Assembly: GCA_019873735.1 (NCBI GenBank) | Contig: JAIOAQ010000002.1 | Span: 62,001 to 126,000, forward strand | Direction of reading: 5' to 3' | DNA: 64,000 nucleotides | Source of the DNA: Chloroflexota bacterium | Lineage (GTDB): Bacteria > Chloroflexota > Anaerolineae > Anaerolineales > Villigracilaceae | Part shown: piece by piece, positions 52,041-61,147 of the stretch | Layout of the letters: every line of letters begins with the position of its first letter | Position numbering within the stretch: the first letter of the stretch is position 1 | The notes under the pieces: generated by a model | What the model saw: only the letters and a program-made list of their open reading frames with translations | Databases searched by the model: none | What the model was told of the DNA's origin: nothing | Position numbers and translations under genes: made by a program

Positions 52041-52925
52041 ATGCGCACCGACGACTCGCTTACCCTGCTGACTCGCATCAACCTGGACGATTTGGTGGTT
52101 TCGTTTGGGTGGCAAAAATCCAAAGTCCTGGCGGCTGCCCTGCGGTTCATCTTTCGCAAGCCGGCCGAAAAATTCGCCCGCTGGATGCTGGATTTTGACC
52201 ACCACGTTGGCCGCGAGACGCTGCCGGCTGCTGCCGAGGCCATGTTGCGCAAAACCGTCGCCGGGCTGCGCGTTGAAGGGAGCGAAAACCTGCCCGCCGC
52301 CGGGCCGACCCTCTTCCTGTCCAACCACCCCGGCATGACCGACACCCTTTGTCTGTTCGCCGCCATCGGCCGGCCCGACCTGCGCATCATCGCCCTCGAC
52401 CGTCCCTTCTTGCAGGCCTTGCCCAGCGTCAGCGCCCACCTGTTCTACGTCAGCGATCACCCGGCAGACCGCATGCGGGCGGTGCGCCAGGGAACGGGTC
52501 ACCTGCGCAGCGGCGGGGCGCTGCTCACCTTCCCGGCCGGAAAAATTGAGCCAGACGCTGTCGTTTACCCCGGCGCGTTGCAATCCCTGCAAACCTGGAC
52601 CGACTCGGCCGGCGTCTTTGCCCGCTTTGTGCCAGAAACCAGGGTTGTCCCCGTCTTGGTGCGCGGCGTGCTCTGGCAACGGGCCGTCAAGCATCCCCTC
52701 ACCCGTCTCAAGCCAGCCGGACCCGAACGCGAAAAGTTTGGCGCCGCCCTTCAGTTGCTGGCGCAAGTTCTCTTCGACCTGAAGCCCGTCACCCCGCTGG
52801 TTCGTTTTGGCCATCCTATCCTGGCGAGTGAACTTGGCTCCAGAGATCCGGCCGTATTGCACGCCGCCGTCCTGGCCGAAATGGAACGCCTGCTCGCCCA
52901 GGAGGACAGGAACGAAAACAAATAG
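52041..52925 (+). CDS. PlsC-like phospholipid/glycerolipid acyltransferase
   Basis: 294 residues. Acyltransferase motif I 'LSNHPGMTD' (NHx4D) and motif III-like 'FPAGKIEPDAV' are recognisable; the latter has Ala for the usual Glu of FPEG. No clear transmembrane helix, so it may act at the membrane surface. It opens a co-directional cluster with a dehydrogenase, a PTPS-like protein, a glycosyltransferase and a methyltransferase, and may acylate their product. The ATG is not preceded by a strong ribosome site. Confidence 0.78.
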   Translation: MRTDDSLTLLTRINLDDLVVSFGWQKSKVLAAALRFIFRKPAEKFARWMLDFDHHVGRETLPAAAEAMLRKTVAGLRVEGSENLPAAGPTLFLSNHPGMTDTLCLFAAIGRPDLRIIALDRPFLQALPSVSAHLFYVSDHPADRMRAVRQGTGHLRSGGALLTFPAGKIEPDAVVYPGALQSLQTWTDSAGVFARFVPETRVVPVLVRGVLWQRAVKHPLTRLKPAGPEREKFGAALQLLAQVLFDLKPVTPLVRFGHPILASELGSRDPAVLHAAVLAEMERLLAQEDRNENK

Positions 52926-52938
52926 GTTCTACAGCACG

Positions 52939-53958
52939 ATGCCCCTCACCACCCGCCGTTCTCTCTACTTCCTTGCGCCTCGCCGCCTGGAAGTGCGCCA
53001 GGAAACGCTCAGGCCGCCGCAGGCCGGCCAGGTCGTCGTCCAAACGCTGGTCTCGGCCATCAGCCCCGGCACCGAAATGCTCGTCTATCGCGGCCAGTTT
53101 CCCCAACACCTGAAAGTAGACCTGCCCGACACGGACAAGGAATTCGCCTACCCGATCGCTTATGGCTACGCCTGCGTCGGTCAGGTCATCGAGGCCGGCC
53201 CGGCCGTTTCTCCCGACTGGCTGGGGCGGCTGGTCTTTGCCTTCCAACCGCACGTCTCACATTTTGTCGCCGCCGCCGAGCGCCTGTTGCTCGTCCCCGA
53301 AGGATACTCGCCCGAAACCGCCTGCTTCCTCGCCAACGCCGAAACAGCCGTCAACCTGGTGCAGGACGCCGCGCCCCTCCTCGGCGAACAGGCCCTTGTC
53401 CTCGGTCAGGGCATCGTCGGCCTGCTGACCACCGCCCTGCTGCAAGCCTTTCCGCTGACGACCCTGATCGCGGCCGACCGCTACCCCCTGCGCCGCAAGG
53501 CCTCACAAGCCCTGGGCATCACCGCTTGTCTCGACCCGGAAGCGGCGGATTTCCTCCCCCAGGTCAAGACTCTCCTCCCCCACGGCTCCGACCTGACCCT
53601 GGAACTGAGCGGCGTTCCCCAAGCCTTAAACCTGGCCCTAACCCTGACCGGCTTCGACGGGCGGATCATCATCGGCTCCTGGTATGGCAAAAAAAGTGCC
53701 CCGCTTGACTTGGGCGGCAGTTTCCACCGCTCGCGCATCAAACTGATCTCCTCCCAGGTCAGCACAATTGCCTCCTCCCTTTCCGGCCGCTGGAACAAAG
53801 CCCGCCGCTTTGGCGTGGCCTGGCAAGCCCTCCAGCGCATTCGCCCCGAACGCTGGATCACGCACCGTTTCCCACTTGAGCAGGCAGCCGAAGCCTATCG
53901 CCTTTTGGACGAATCGCCCGACCAGGCCATTCAGATTGTCTTTGATTACCAGACCTAA
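52939..53958 (+). CDS. MDR-family (zinc-type alcohol dehydrogenase-like) oxidoreductase
   Basis: 339 residues from ATG 52939; the longer frame from 52807 lies inside the acyltransferase gene. GroES-like N-half 'SAISPGTEMLVYRGQFP' and Rossmann half 'ALVLGQGIVGLLTTALLQ'. The catalytic-zinc Cys of alcohol dehydrogenases is replaced by Ser in 'SAISPGTE', so it is probably a Zn-independent reductase. The substrate is unknown. In the presumed pterin cluster it could reduce a pterin side chain, by analogy only. Confidence 0.82.
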   Translation: MPLTTRRSLYFLAPRRLEVRQETLRPPQAGQVVVQTLVSAISPGTEMLVYRGQFPQHLKVDLPDTDKEFAYPIAYGYACVGQVIEAGPAVSPDWLGRLVFAFQPHVSHFVAAAERLLLVPEGYSPETACFLANAETAVNLVQDAAPLLGEQALVLGQGIVGLLTTALLQAFPLTTLIAADRYPLRRKASQALGITACLDPEAADFLPQVKTLLPHGSDLTLELSGVPQALNLALTLTGFDGRIIIGSWYGKKSAPLDLGGSFHRSRIKLISSQVSTIASSLSGRWNKARRFGVAWQALQRIRPERWITHRFPLEQAAEAYRLLDESPDQAIQIVFDYQT

Positions 53959-53998
53959 CCCCACCCTGGCATCAACCGTCAATTTTCCAGGAGCAGCC

Positions 53999-54376
53999 AT
54001 GTACACCCTTTCTGTCCGCCGCGACTTTATTGCCAGTCACTACCTGATTGGAGGCGACTGGGGCGCCGAAAACTTCCCCAATTCGCATCACTATGTGCTT
54101 GAGTTGCAACTCACCGGCGCCAGCCTCGACCAGCACGGTTATCTGTGCGACATCGTCGAGGTAGAAAAAAGCCTGGACGAGACCATCGCCCGCTACCGCG
54201 AGCAAATGCTCAACGACCTGCCGGAGTTCGCCGGCCTGAACCCCTCCCTGGAGCATTTTGCCCGTCTCCTGGCCGAACAACTCAACCTGAAAATTCAGGC
54301 CGCCAACATCACCGCGCTGACCGTCCGCCTGTGGGAAAACGAGTCCGCCTGGGCCTCCTACACGCTCAACCGCTAA
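53999..54376 (+). CDS. 6-pyruvoyl/6-carboxy-tetrahydropterin synthase family protein
   Basis: 125 residues from ATG 53999 behind CAGGAG, the normal PTPS length. Zinc ligands are His14 ('FIASHYL') and the 'NSHHYVLELQL' pair. 'YLCDIVEVEKSLDETI' and 'LNPSLEHFARLLAEQL' (Glu for the NPTxE position) are the other PTPS blocks. Such proteins convert dihydroneopterin triphosphate to pyruvoyl- or carboxy-tetrahydropterin (biopterin or queuosine routes). No queuosine genes are near; instead a glycosyltransferase and methyltransferase follow, which suggests a pterin conjugate. Confidence 0.87.
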   Translation: MYTLSVRRDFIASHYLIGGDWGAENFPNSHHYVLELQLTGASLDQHGYLCDIVEVEKSLDETIARYREQMLNDLPEFAGLNPSLEHFARLLAEQLNLKIQAANITALTVRLWENESAWASYTLNR

Positions 54377-54384
54377 ACCGCAGC

Positions 54385-55458
54385 ATGCGCCTGGCACTCC
54401 TCATTTACGGCTCGATCAACACCCTCAGCGGGGGCTATCTCTATGACCGAAAACTGGTCGAGTTCCTGCGCGGCTGCGGCGATAGCGTGGAAATCATCAG
54501 TTTGCCGTGGCGCAACTACGCCGCCCACCTGAGCGATAACCTGACCTTTCGCCTGCCCGCCGGTTTCGACCTGATCATCCAGGACGAACTCAACCATCCA
54601 TCGCTCCTGGCTGCCAATGCCCGCCCGCATCCCTATCCATTGGTGGGTCTGGTGCATCACCTGCGTTCGTCGGAACAGCACCCGGCCTGGATCAACTGGT
54701 TCTACCGACTGGTGGAAAAGCGCTACCTCCAAAGCGTGGACGGTTTTATCTTCAACTCTCACACCACCCGCCGCGTGGTGGAAAATCTGATCGGGGCCGG
54801 CAAGCCCTACGTGATCGCCTACCCGCCCACCGACCGTTTTGGCGTGCAGGTGGACGAAGCCGAAATCAACCGCCGCGCCCGACAAGGCGACTTGCGCCTC
54901 CTGTTTGTCGGCAATGTCATCCGGCGCAAAGGATTACACACCCTGCTGAAGGCCCTGCAGGCTTTGCCCGCCGCGGTGCGCCTGGACGTGGTCGGCAGTT
55001 TGACGTTTGAGCCGCGTTACGCCGAGGAGATGCGTCGCCGCGCCGCCGCGCTGCCCGGCCAGGTGTTCTTTCACGGCGCGCTGGAGGCCGATTCCCTGCT
55101 GGAGCGTTTCAAACAGGCGCATGTCCTGGTGCTCCCTTCGGCCTACGAGGGATTCGGAATCGTGTATCTCGAAGCGATGGGCTTTGGTCTGCCCGCCATC
55201 GGGACGACCGCCGGCGCCGCGCCCGAAATCATCACCGACGGGCAAACCGGCTTCCTCATTCCGCCAGATGACACTGCTACGCTCGCCAGACACCTGACCC
55301 GCCTGGCCCTCGATCGCTCCCTCCTGGCCGAGATGGGCTACCGGGCGCTCGAACGCTACCGCCGCCAGTCCTCCTGGCACGAAACGGCTACTTCTGTCCG
55401 CTCATTTCTATCTGACATGGAGCAAAAATGGAATTCAAATTCAGCGATTACCTCTTAG
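54385..55458 (+). CDS. GT4-family glycosyltransferase
   Basis: 357 residues from ATG 54385, 8 bases after the PTPS-like stop; the longer frame from 54145 lies within that gene. GT-B fold with 'LLIYGSINTLSGGYLYDRKL' N-terminus, 'LLFVGNVIRRKGLHTLLKAL' and 'LPSAYEGFGIVYLEAMGFGLPAIG' carrying the E-x7-E donor motif. A sugar is transferred from an NDP-sugar to an unknown acceptor; the position in the cluster makes a pterin a candidate. The C-terminus overlaps the methyltransferase gene by 31 bases. Confidence 0.87.
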   Translation: MRLALLIYGSINTLSGGYLYDRKLVEFLRGCGDSVEIISLPWRNYAAHLSDNLTFRLPAGFDLIIQDELNHPSLLAANARPHPYPLVGLVHHLRSSEQHPAWINWFYRLVEKRYLQSVDGFIFNSHTTRRVVENLIGAGKPYVIAYPPTDRFGVQVDEAEINRRARQGDLRLLFVGNVIRRKGLHTLLKALQALPAAVRLDVVGSLTFEPRYAEEMRRRAAALPGQVFFHGALEADSLLERFKQAHVLVLPSAYEGFGIVYLEAMGFGLPAIGTTAGAAPEIITDGQTGFLIPPDDTATLARHLTRLALDRSLLAEMGYRALERYRRQSSWHETATSVRSFLSDMEQKWNSNSAITS

Positions 55459-56315
55459 CCAAACAAAGCGTGGATGACCGCGCCCTGAACAAAGATGTAC
55501 TTTCGATATTACAAACCTATTTCGACATGGCAGGGCCAAGTCTCTCGATCATAGAAGCCGGCGGCGGGATCGGCACCATGCTCGCCCGTCTCCTGCGCTG
55601 GAACATGCTCCCGCCGCATGTAGGTTACACCCTGGTCGATTCGATGCCCGAAAATATCGCCTATGCCAAGACCTGGCTGCCCCAATGGGCGGCCTCGGCC
55701 GGCCTGCAAACCGAAACAACGCCGGCAAACGAATTGCGTTTATTCGATGCCAAGCACGAAGTTTACCTGCGACTGATTTGCGCAGATATCTTTGACTTCA
55801 TTGCAAGGCGCCCGCCACAGGCCGATTTGCTTATCGCCCACGCCTTTTTGGATTTGCTGCCTTTGCCCAACGGCCTGCCAGACCTGCTCTCCCTGAGCCA
55901 CCGCATGGCCTGGCTGACACTCAACTTTGACGGCGTCACCATTCTCGAACCCATACTTAACCCGCTAACAGACGAATATATTATACGGCTGTACCACAGG
56001 TCAATGTATGAACGGCCAGGCGGTGGAGACATTCAAAGCGGACGGCATTTGTTTTCATACTTACTCGAATCTGATGCTTCCATTTTGGCTGCTGGCGCTT
56101 CGGATTGGGTCGTATATCCCAGGAATGGAAAGTACCAGCCTGAAGAATACTATTTTCTGCATTGCATTCTGCACTTTATAGAAGAGTCGCTCAGCGGAAA
56201 CCGCCGGCTCGACCCTCAGGCGTTCAAAGACTGGCTGACTGTTCGACGCTCACAGATTGAGCGGGGGAAATTGACCTACATCGCCCATCAGATGGATTTT
56301 CTGGTTATCGTTTAA
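55428..56315 (+). CDS. SAM-dependent methyltransferase-like protein
   Basis: 295 residues. The SAM-binding G-loop is 'LSIIEAGGGIGTMLARLL' (residues ~38-55) and the acidic post-II residue lies in 'YTLVDSMPENIAYA'. The catalytic centre cannot be assigned. Its start lies inside the last 31 bases of the glycosyltransferase gene, in another frame, which argues for translational coupling and a shared pathway. The last ~60 residues have no recognised motif. Confidence 0.78.
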   Translation: MEFKFSDYLLAKQSVDDRALNKDVLSILQTYFDMAGPSLSIIEAGGGIGTMLARLLRWNMLPPHVGYTLVDSMPENIAYAKTWLPQWAASAGLQTETTPANELRLFDAKHEVYLRLICADIFDFIARRPPQADLLIAHAFLDLLPLPNGLPDLLSLSHRMAWLTLNFDGVTILEPILNPLTDEYIIRLYHRSMYERPGGGDIQSGRHLFSYLLESDASILAAGASDWVVYPRNGKYQPEEYYFLHCILHFIEESLSGNRRLDPQAFKDWLTVRRSQIERGKLTYIAHQMDFLVIV

Positions 56316-56371
56316 ACGGACAGGCATGCAACGTCGAAAAGGCGATTTGGTTTATAATTTTTGCAACAAAC

Positions 56372-56479
56372 TTAACTACCTACCCTCCCGCAGGTTTTGG
56401 CACACTGTCCAAACCAGAAGGCATCTCCACAAACACCGGCATCGTCCGCCAGCCTCTTTCTAACCTGCGGGAGGGTTAA
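56372..56479 (+). repeat. Family A MITE-like repeat, copy 5 (right end truncated)
   Basis: Left arm TTAACTACCTACCCTCCCGC, divergent centre, right arm CTAACCTGCGGGAGGGTTAA without the final GGGTAGGCAATTAC. It lies in the gap between the methyltransferase and the epimerase genes and may end the former's transcript. Confidence 0.75.
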
Positions 56480-56533
56480 CACGATCAAGTCTTTTTTGGT
56501 TTCGGCTCGTCCGATTTAGGGAATAACCTGTCA

Positions 56534-57463
56534 ATGAACTTTCTCATCACCGGCGCGGCCGGTTTCCTTGGCTCTCACCTGTCCAACCGCCTCGTCCGCG
56601 AAGGGCATCAGGTTCGCGGCCTGGACGACCTCTCTACCGGCAACCCTGATTTGCTTGATCCGGGTGTTCTGTTTACGCGCGGCGACATCAACGACCGGCC
56701 CAAATTGTGGACATTGCTCCAGGATGTGGACTGTGTCTACCATCTCGCAGCGCGCGTCTATGTCTCCGAATCCCTTCTTTACCCGCGCGAGTACAATGCC
56801 GCCAATGTGGGCGGAACGGTCAGCCTGATGGAAGCCATGCGGGATGTCGGCATCCGGCGGGTCGTATTCATCTCGTCGGGCGCCATCTACGGTGAACAGG
56901 CCGAACAACCCTTGCGTGAGGACATGATTCCCAACCCGGGTTCGCCTTACGCCGTTTCCAAACTGGCGGCAGAATACTACGTCCGCACCATTGGCACATT
57001 ATGGGGAATTGAGACCGTCTGCCTGCGCATTTTCAACGCTTATGGTCCCGGCCAGCAACTGCCCCCGGCGCACCCGCCAGTCATCCCCTATTTTCTACGG
57101 CAGGCTACGCGCAATGGAAGCCTGGTCTTACACGGCAACGGCAAGCAAACGCGCGATTATGTCTACGTGGACGATGTGGTCTCTGCCATGATTGCCGCCT
57201 CCACGGCGCCAGACATCAACGGCCTGGTAATCAACGTCGGCTCCGGGGTGGAAACCAGCGTCGGCGACCTGGCAAGGCTGGTGCTGAAGGTCACCGGCAG
57301 CCCGTCGAACCTGATCGAAAACCCGCACGCCAACAGCGGGGTCTCGCGCATGTGCGCCAGCATTGCCCTGGCAGAAAAACGGCTGAATTACAAGCCGTCC
57401 ATTTCGCTTGAAGATGGGTTGCGGCTGACGCTGCAACGCGACCCAAGATTCAAAAATGGATGA
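56534..57463 (+). CDS. NAD-dependent nucleotide-sugar epimerase/dehydratase
   Basis: 309 residues. Extended SDR: 'FLITGAAGFLGSHLSNRL' (GxxGxxG), 'DCVYHLAARVYVSES', catalytic Ser in 'VFISSGAIYG' and Tyr-x3-Lys in 'SPYAVSKLAAEYY', and 'RIFNAYGPGQ'. UDP-glucose 4-epimerase-like. It could provide NDP-sugars for the glycosyltransferases upstream. Its 3' end overlaps the glycosylase gene by 8 bases. Confidence 0.9.
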   Translation: MNFLITGAAGFLGSHLSNRLVREGHQVRGLDDLSTGNPDLLDPGVLFTRGDINDRPKLWTLLQDVDCVYHLAARVYVSESLLYPREYNAANVGGTVSLMEAMRDVGIRRVVFISSGAIYGEQAEQPLREDMIPNPGSPYAVSKLAAEYYVRTIGTLWGIETVCLRIFNAYGPGQQLPPAHPPVIPYFLRQATRNGSLVLHGNGKQTRDYVYVDDVVSAMIAASTAPDINGLVINVGSGVETSVGDLARLVLKVTGSPSNLIENPHANSGVSRMCASIALAEKRLNYKPSISLEDGLRLTLQRDPRFKNG

Positions 57464-58061
57464 AAACGCTTCGCCGTTCACCTTCAGCCGTCACATGATT
57501 TTATCCCCCGATTTTTACGCCCGCCCCACGCTGACCGTTGCCCGCGAATTGCTGGGCGCCCGGCTGGTACGGCTGCTGGATGGAATCCGGCTGGCCGGCA
57601 TCATCACCGAGACCGAGGCCTATATCGGCGAAAAAGACCTGGGCTGTCACGCCAAGTCTGGCAAGACGAAACGCAATGCGGTCATGTACGGGCCGCCGGG
57701 ACATGCCTACGTCTATTTCACATACGGCATGCATTGGTGTCTGAACGCCGTTACCGAGGCGGAGGGCTTCCCGGCTGCCGTGTTGATTCGCGCCATCCTG
57801 CCAATAGAAGGCGTGGAAATCATTCACAAACGCCGCAACGGAGGGGACACGCGCGGGCCGGCAAAATTAACGCGGGCCCTGGCCATTGACGGGGCTTTAA
57901 ATGGGGTCCGTTTAACGGAACCATCTTCCGGCTTATGGATAGAATCGGGCCTTTCGGTCCCAGATGAAAGCGTGACGGTTGGGCCGCGTGTGGGGTTATA
58001 TACAGTGCCAGAGCCGTGGAAGTCTATGCCCTGGCGTTTCCGGGTGATAGATCCGTTCTGA
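57456..58061 (+). CDS. mpg: 3-methyladenine DNA glycosylase (AAG/MPG family)
   Basis: 201 residues, the family length. 'YARPTLTVARELLGARLVR', 'IITETEAYIGEKDLGCHA' with the catalytic Glu, 'YGPPGHAYVYFTYGMHWCLN' and 'RGPAKLTRALAI' are signature segments. It removes alkylated purines and hypoxanthine from DNA. The start could also be the ATG 13 codons downstream ('MILSPDFYARPTL'). Confidence 0.93.
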   Translation: MDENASPFTFSRHMILSPDFYARPTLTVARELLGARLVRLLDGIRLAGIITETEAYIGEKDLGCHAKSGKTKRNAVMYGPPGHAYVYFTYGMHWCLNAVTEAEGFPAAVLIRAILPIEGVEIIHKRRNGGDTRGPAKLTRALAIDGALNGVRLTEPSSGLWIESGLSVPDESVTVGPRVGLYTVPEPWKSMPWRFRVIDPF

Positions 58062-58086
58062 ATTTCGCTAGAAGAGGAGAAAAAAT

Positions 58087-58875
58087 ATGGGATTGTTAGA
58101 AGGGAAAAAGGCTCTCGTTTTTGGGCTGGCCAACGAGCGTTCAATTGCCTGGGGCATCACGCAAGCCTTCAAACGCGAAGGGGCTGAATTGGGCCTCAGT
58201 TACGCCGGTGAAGTGTTGAAGCACCGCGTCCTGCCGCTGGCCGAACAGGTTGGCGCCACCTTTGTTGAGCCGTGTGACGTCTCAAATGACGATGATATCC
58301 AAAACATTGCCCAAAAGGCCGCGGCGCATTTCGGAGAAGTGGACATTCTGGTACATTCCATTGCTTATGCCAATCGCGAAGACTTGATGGGCACTTATTA
58401 CAATACCACCCGCGCCGGCTTTCACCTGGCCATGGACGTCAGCGTTTATTCCTTTGTCGCGCTTGCCCGCGCTTTTCAGCCTATCCTTCGCCCGGGCGGC
58501 GCGCTGATCTGCCTCTCGTATTACGGGGCCGAAAAGGTCGCGCCCAATTACAACGTTATGGGGGTGGCAAAAGCCGCGCTGGAAGCCTCCACGCGTTACC
58601 TGGCTTACGATTTTGGCCCGCAGAAGGTGCGCGTCAATGCCATCTCGGCCGGTCCGATCCGCACCCTCTCGGCAGCCGGCGTGACCGGCTTCAAAGACAT
58701 GTACCGTCACTTTGCAGAAATTGCCCCTCTGCATGAAAACGTCACTGCCGAAGACGTTGGCAACGCGGCCGTTTTCCTGTGTTCCGACCTTTCCAGCCAC
58801 ATCACCGGCGAAGTATTGTATGTAGATTCAGGCTACAACATCATGGGAGCGCCCGATCTACACCGCAAGGAATAA
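58087..58875 (+). CDS. fabI: Enoyl-[acyl-carrier-protein] reductase (NADH)
   Basis: 262 residues. '[19 protein letters not shown]', '[11 protein letters not shown]', catalytic Tyr and Lys in '[19 protein letters not shown]' and '[11 protein letters not shown]' are FabI blocks. It performs the last reduction of fatty acid elongation in the cytoplasm. AGGAG before the ATG; followed by a terminator. Confidence 0.95.
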   Translation: MGLLEGKKALVFGLANERSIAWGITQAFKREGAELGLSYAGEVLKHRVLPLAEQVGATFVEPCDVSNDDDIQNIAQKAAAHFGEVDILVHSIAYANREDLMGTYYNTTRAGFHLAMDVSVYSFVALARAFQPILRPGGALICLSYYGAEKVAPNYNVMGVAKAALEASTRYLAYDFGPQKVRVNAISAGPIRTLSAAGVTGFKDMYRHFAEIAPLHENVTAEDVGNAAVFLCSDLSSHITGEVLYVDSGYNIMGAPDLHRKE

Positions 58876-58900
58876 ACCGGACTCGCTTTAGGTTTCAGGT

Positions 58901-58934
58901 GCGGCGTACTTCTAAAGTACGCCGCGCTCTTTTC
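58901..58934 (+). terminator. Rho-independent terminator after fabI
   Basis: GCGGCGTACT / AGTACGCCGC with a TCTAA loop, then GCTCTTTTC. Confidence 0.85.
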
Positions 58935-58950
58935 GGGGTAAAATATTCTC

Positions 58951-59457
58951 ATGTTCAAACGCAACCTTCCCCCTACCGACACCACCCAGCCCATTCAAGC
59001 CGTGGAACGCATCACCTCTGTGCTTGGGCCAGGCGTTATCTGGCATGGAAGCATCAACGGCTCTGGCGGCGTACGCATCGAAGGCGCTTTTGAAGGGGAG
59101 ATCGCCTTACGCGGCATGCTGGTCATCGGCGAGACCGGCCGCGTCACCTGCGATGATCTACGCGCCAATGCAGTCATTGTTGCCGGGGCCTTGCGCGGCA
59201 ACATCACCGCACAGAAAGTCGAAATCCGCTCGACCGGGCGCGTTTGGGGTAACGTCGTGACCACATCCTTCACAACAGAAGAAGGCGCCTTCCTGCGCGG
59301 TCAAATCCGCATGGAAGAAACGATCGAACTGGACCTTGGGCCCGCTCCCGAAGCCACGCCTTCAGAAGCCGCCGCGGCCGCCTCAGAAGCCGCCGCGCCT
59401 TTAGCCATGCCCGACACACAGGCCGAAACGACCGCTATCCGCAAAAAGAAGGCCTGA
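58951..59457 (+). CDS. Bactofilin (polymer-forming cytoskeletal protein)
   Basis: 168 residues. A central beta-helical bactofilin domain (~25-125), with 'GSINGSGGVRIEGAFEGEIAL', 'GALRGNITAQKVEIRSTGRVWGNV' and 'AFLRGQIRM' in pieces, is flanked by disordered ends. The tail is Ala/Glu-rich and ends in KKK. It forms nucleotide-free filaments tied to the membrane or wall. A short -10-like TAAAAT lies upstream of the ATG. Confidence 0.93.
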   Translation: MFKRNLPPTDTTQPIQAVERITSVLGPGVIWHGSINGSGGVRIEGAFEGEIALRGMLVIGETGRVTCDDLRANAVIVAGALRGNITAQKVEIRSTGRVWGNVVTTSFTTEEGAFLRGQIRMEETIELDLGPAPEATPSEAAAAASEAAAPLAMPDTQAETTAIRKKKA

Positions 59458-59493
59458 GCCTTACCCTCTACAGATTACAACCAGGAAACCCAC

Positions 59494-60705
59494 ATGCGTT
59501 ACACTGACCTTCATATCCAAACTCAGCGCGAGGCGCCCGCCAATGCCCGCAGCGAAGGGCATGCCCTGCTGGTCCGCGCCGGCTACCTCAGCCACGCCGG
59601 CGGACTTACGCCTTTGGGCCAACACCAAATTACCCGCCTGCACACCCTGGCCGAAAAGTTTGGGGAAGATTTCTTCACCCGCCTGGGCCTGAAAGTCATC
59701 GGAAAAGAGCAGGTTTTCTTCCCCTTTGAAAGCGGATCGGTAGAAGCGATTCACTGCCCGGCCTGCGGTTATGCCGCCCGGCAGGAACTGGCCGCCTTCA
59801 AAAAAGCCCCCCTCCCCGCCGAAGCGCCGCTGCCGCCAGAAAAAGTGCTCACCCCAAACTGCCACACCATTGAAACGCTGGCAAACTTCTTGGGCATCCC
59901 CCAAGAAAAGACCGCCAAGGCCCTGATGTTTACCCGCATCTCGGATGGCAAGTTCATCTTTGTGGTTGTACGCGGCGACATGACCCTGAGCGAAGCCAAA
60001 CTCAGAAACCTGGTAGGGGAATTTCGCCTGGCAACCGCCGCCGAAATCATCCAGGCGGGCGCCGAGCCGGGGTATGCTTCCCCCATCGGGCTGCGCGAGG
60101 CCCTGGTGGTAGTGGACGACCTCATTCCGCATTCGGCCAACCTGGCAGCCGGCGCCAACGAAGCCGGCTATCACCTGATCAACACCAATTATGGCCGCGA
60201 TTACACCGCCGATCACATTGCCGATCTGACCCTGGCGCACGCCGGCGATCCCTGTTTCCACTGCGGCAACCCGCTCACACAAACGCGCGCTATGCTGCTT
60301 AAGGACGGCAGCGCAATCCATTTTGAGGCCGTCCTCTTGGCCCTGGCCGAAGCCCATCACGACGAGAAAGGCCTGATCCTGCCTCCCGGCGCAGCGCCGT
60401 TTGAAATCTACCTGATGCACGTCCCCGGCAAAATGCTGGATACGCTGGCCGAGGCCGAGAAAATCTATGCCGACCTGCAATCTGCCGGTTTAAGCGTCCT
60501 GTTTGACGACCGCAACGAACGCGCCGGAGTCAAGTTCAACGACGCCGATTTAATCGGCTGCCCCTTGCGGGTCACGGCAGGCGAACGCGGCCTGCAAAGC
60601 GGCACGGTTGAGTTGAAACCGCGCCGGGCGCAGGACAACATCCCCTGTCCTCTCAATGAGTTGCCGCTTCAGATCCGCCGCCTGTTAGACGAATCGGCAC
60701 AATGA
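59494..60705 (+). CDS. Prolyl-tRNA synthetase-like protein without catalytic motifs 2 and 3
   Basis: 403 residues, against ~570 for bacterial ProRS. Residues 1-60 keep a ProRS-type N-terminus and a motif 1-like helix ('LTPLGQHQITRLHTLAEKF'). Then the chain jumps to 'HCPACGYAARQELAAF', the point normally reached after motif 2. Residues ~125-270 are the YbaK-like editing domain ('TAKALMFT', 'VVVRGDMTLSEAKLRNL'). The place of motif 3 has 'HFEAVLLALAEAHHDEKGLIL' without the Gly-Arg signature. Residues ~305-400 are the anticodon-binding domain. Aminoacylation is unlikely; tRNA-Pro editing or regulation is possible. The next gene overlaps by 4 bases. Confidence 0.82.
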   Translation: MRYTDLHIQTQREAPANARSEGHALLVRAGYLSHAGGLTPLGQHQITRLHTLAEKFGEDFFTRLGLKVIGKEQVFFPFESGSVEAIHCPACGYAARQELAAFKKAPLPAEAPLPPEKVLTPNCHTIETLANFLGIPQEKTAKALMFTRISDGKFIFVVVRGDMTLSEAKLRNLVGEFRLATAAEIIQAGAEPGYASPIGLREALVVVDDLIPHSANLAAGANEAGYHLINTNYGRDYTADHIADLTLAHAGDPCFHCGNPLTQTRAMLLKDGSAIHFEAVLLALAEAHHDEKGLILPPGAAPFEIYLMHVPGKMLDTLAEAEKIYADLQSAGLSVLFDDRNERAGVKFNDADLIGCPLRVTAGERGLQSGTVELKPRRAQDNIPCPLNELPLQIRRLLDESAQ

Positions 60706-61142
60706 ACGTGGGCCACCCTTCTCTCTGGCGCGTCGCCCAAACAGACTATTTTGCCTCGACTGTGACGACAATCCCATTGGTCGGATGGGGAATGTATCTC
60801 ATCCTCCCCGGCCCGGCGGGTCAGGCGCGGGACCCATGGCTGGCTGGCACTGCCCTCGGCCTGACTCTCATCTGCAGCCTGATCCTGCTCTGGCGCTGGC
60901 GATTCATCGTTTCAGTGTTTGAAAACGGCGAGCAAGTAGACGGGACCATCCTGCAGGCCAATTTCCGGCGCGAACGCGGCCGCGTTACCTACGCCTACGT
61001 TTTTCAGGGTCAAAAATACGAAAGAGTCGAAAAGATACTGAAAAACAAACGCACCTCCCTGCTCTATGCCGGTCAAAAAGTGATGGTCATCCTCAGCCGC
61101 GAGAAGCCTGAACGCGCATTCCTACAGGAGATTTATCTTTAG
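60702..61142 (+). CDS. DUF3592-like membrane protein
   Basis: 146 residues; ATGA overlap with the ProRS-like gene. Two helices (~20-40 and ~48-65) and a beta-rich soluble half ending 'AGQKVMVILSREKPERAFLQEIYL'. That half resembles the DUF3592 domain ('DGTILQANFRRERGRVTYAYVF'-type). Role unknown. Confidence 0.65.
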   Translation: MNVGHPSLWRVAQTDYFASTVTTIPLVGWGMYLILPGPAGQARDPWLAGTALGLTLICSLILLWRWRFIVSVFENGEQVDGTILQANFRRERGRVTYAYVFQGQKYERVEKILKNKRTSLLYAGQKVMVILSREKPERAFLQEIYL

Positions 61143-61147
61143 CATAG

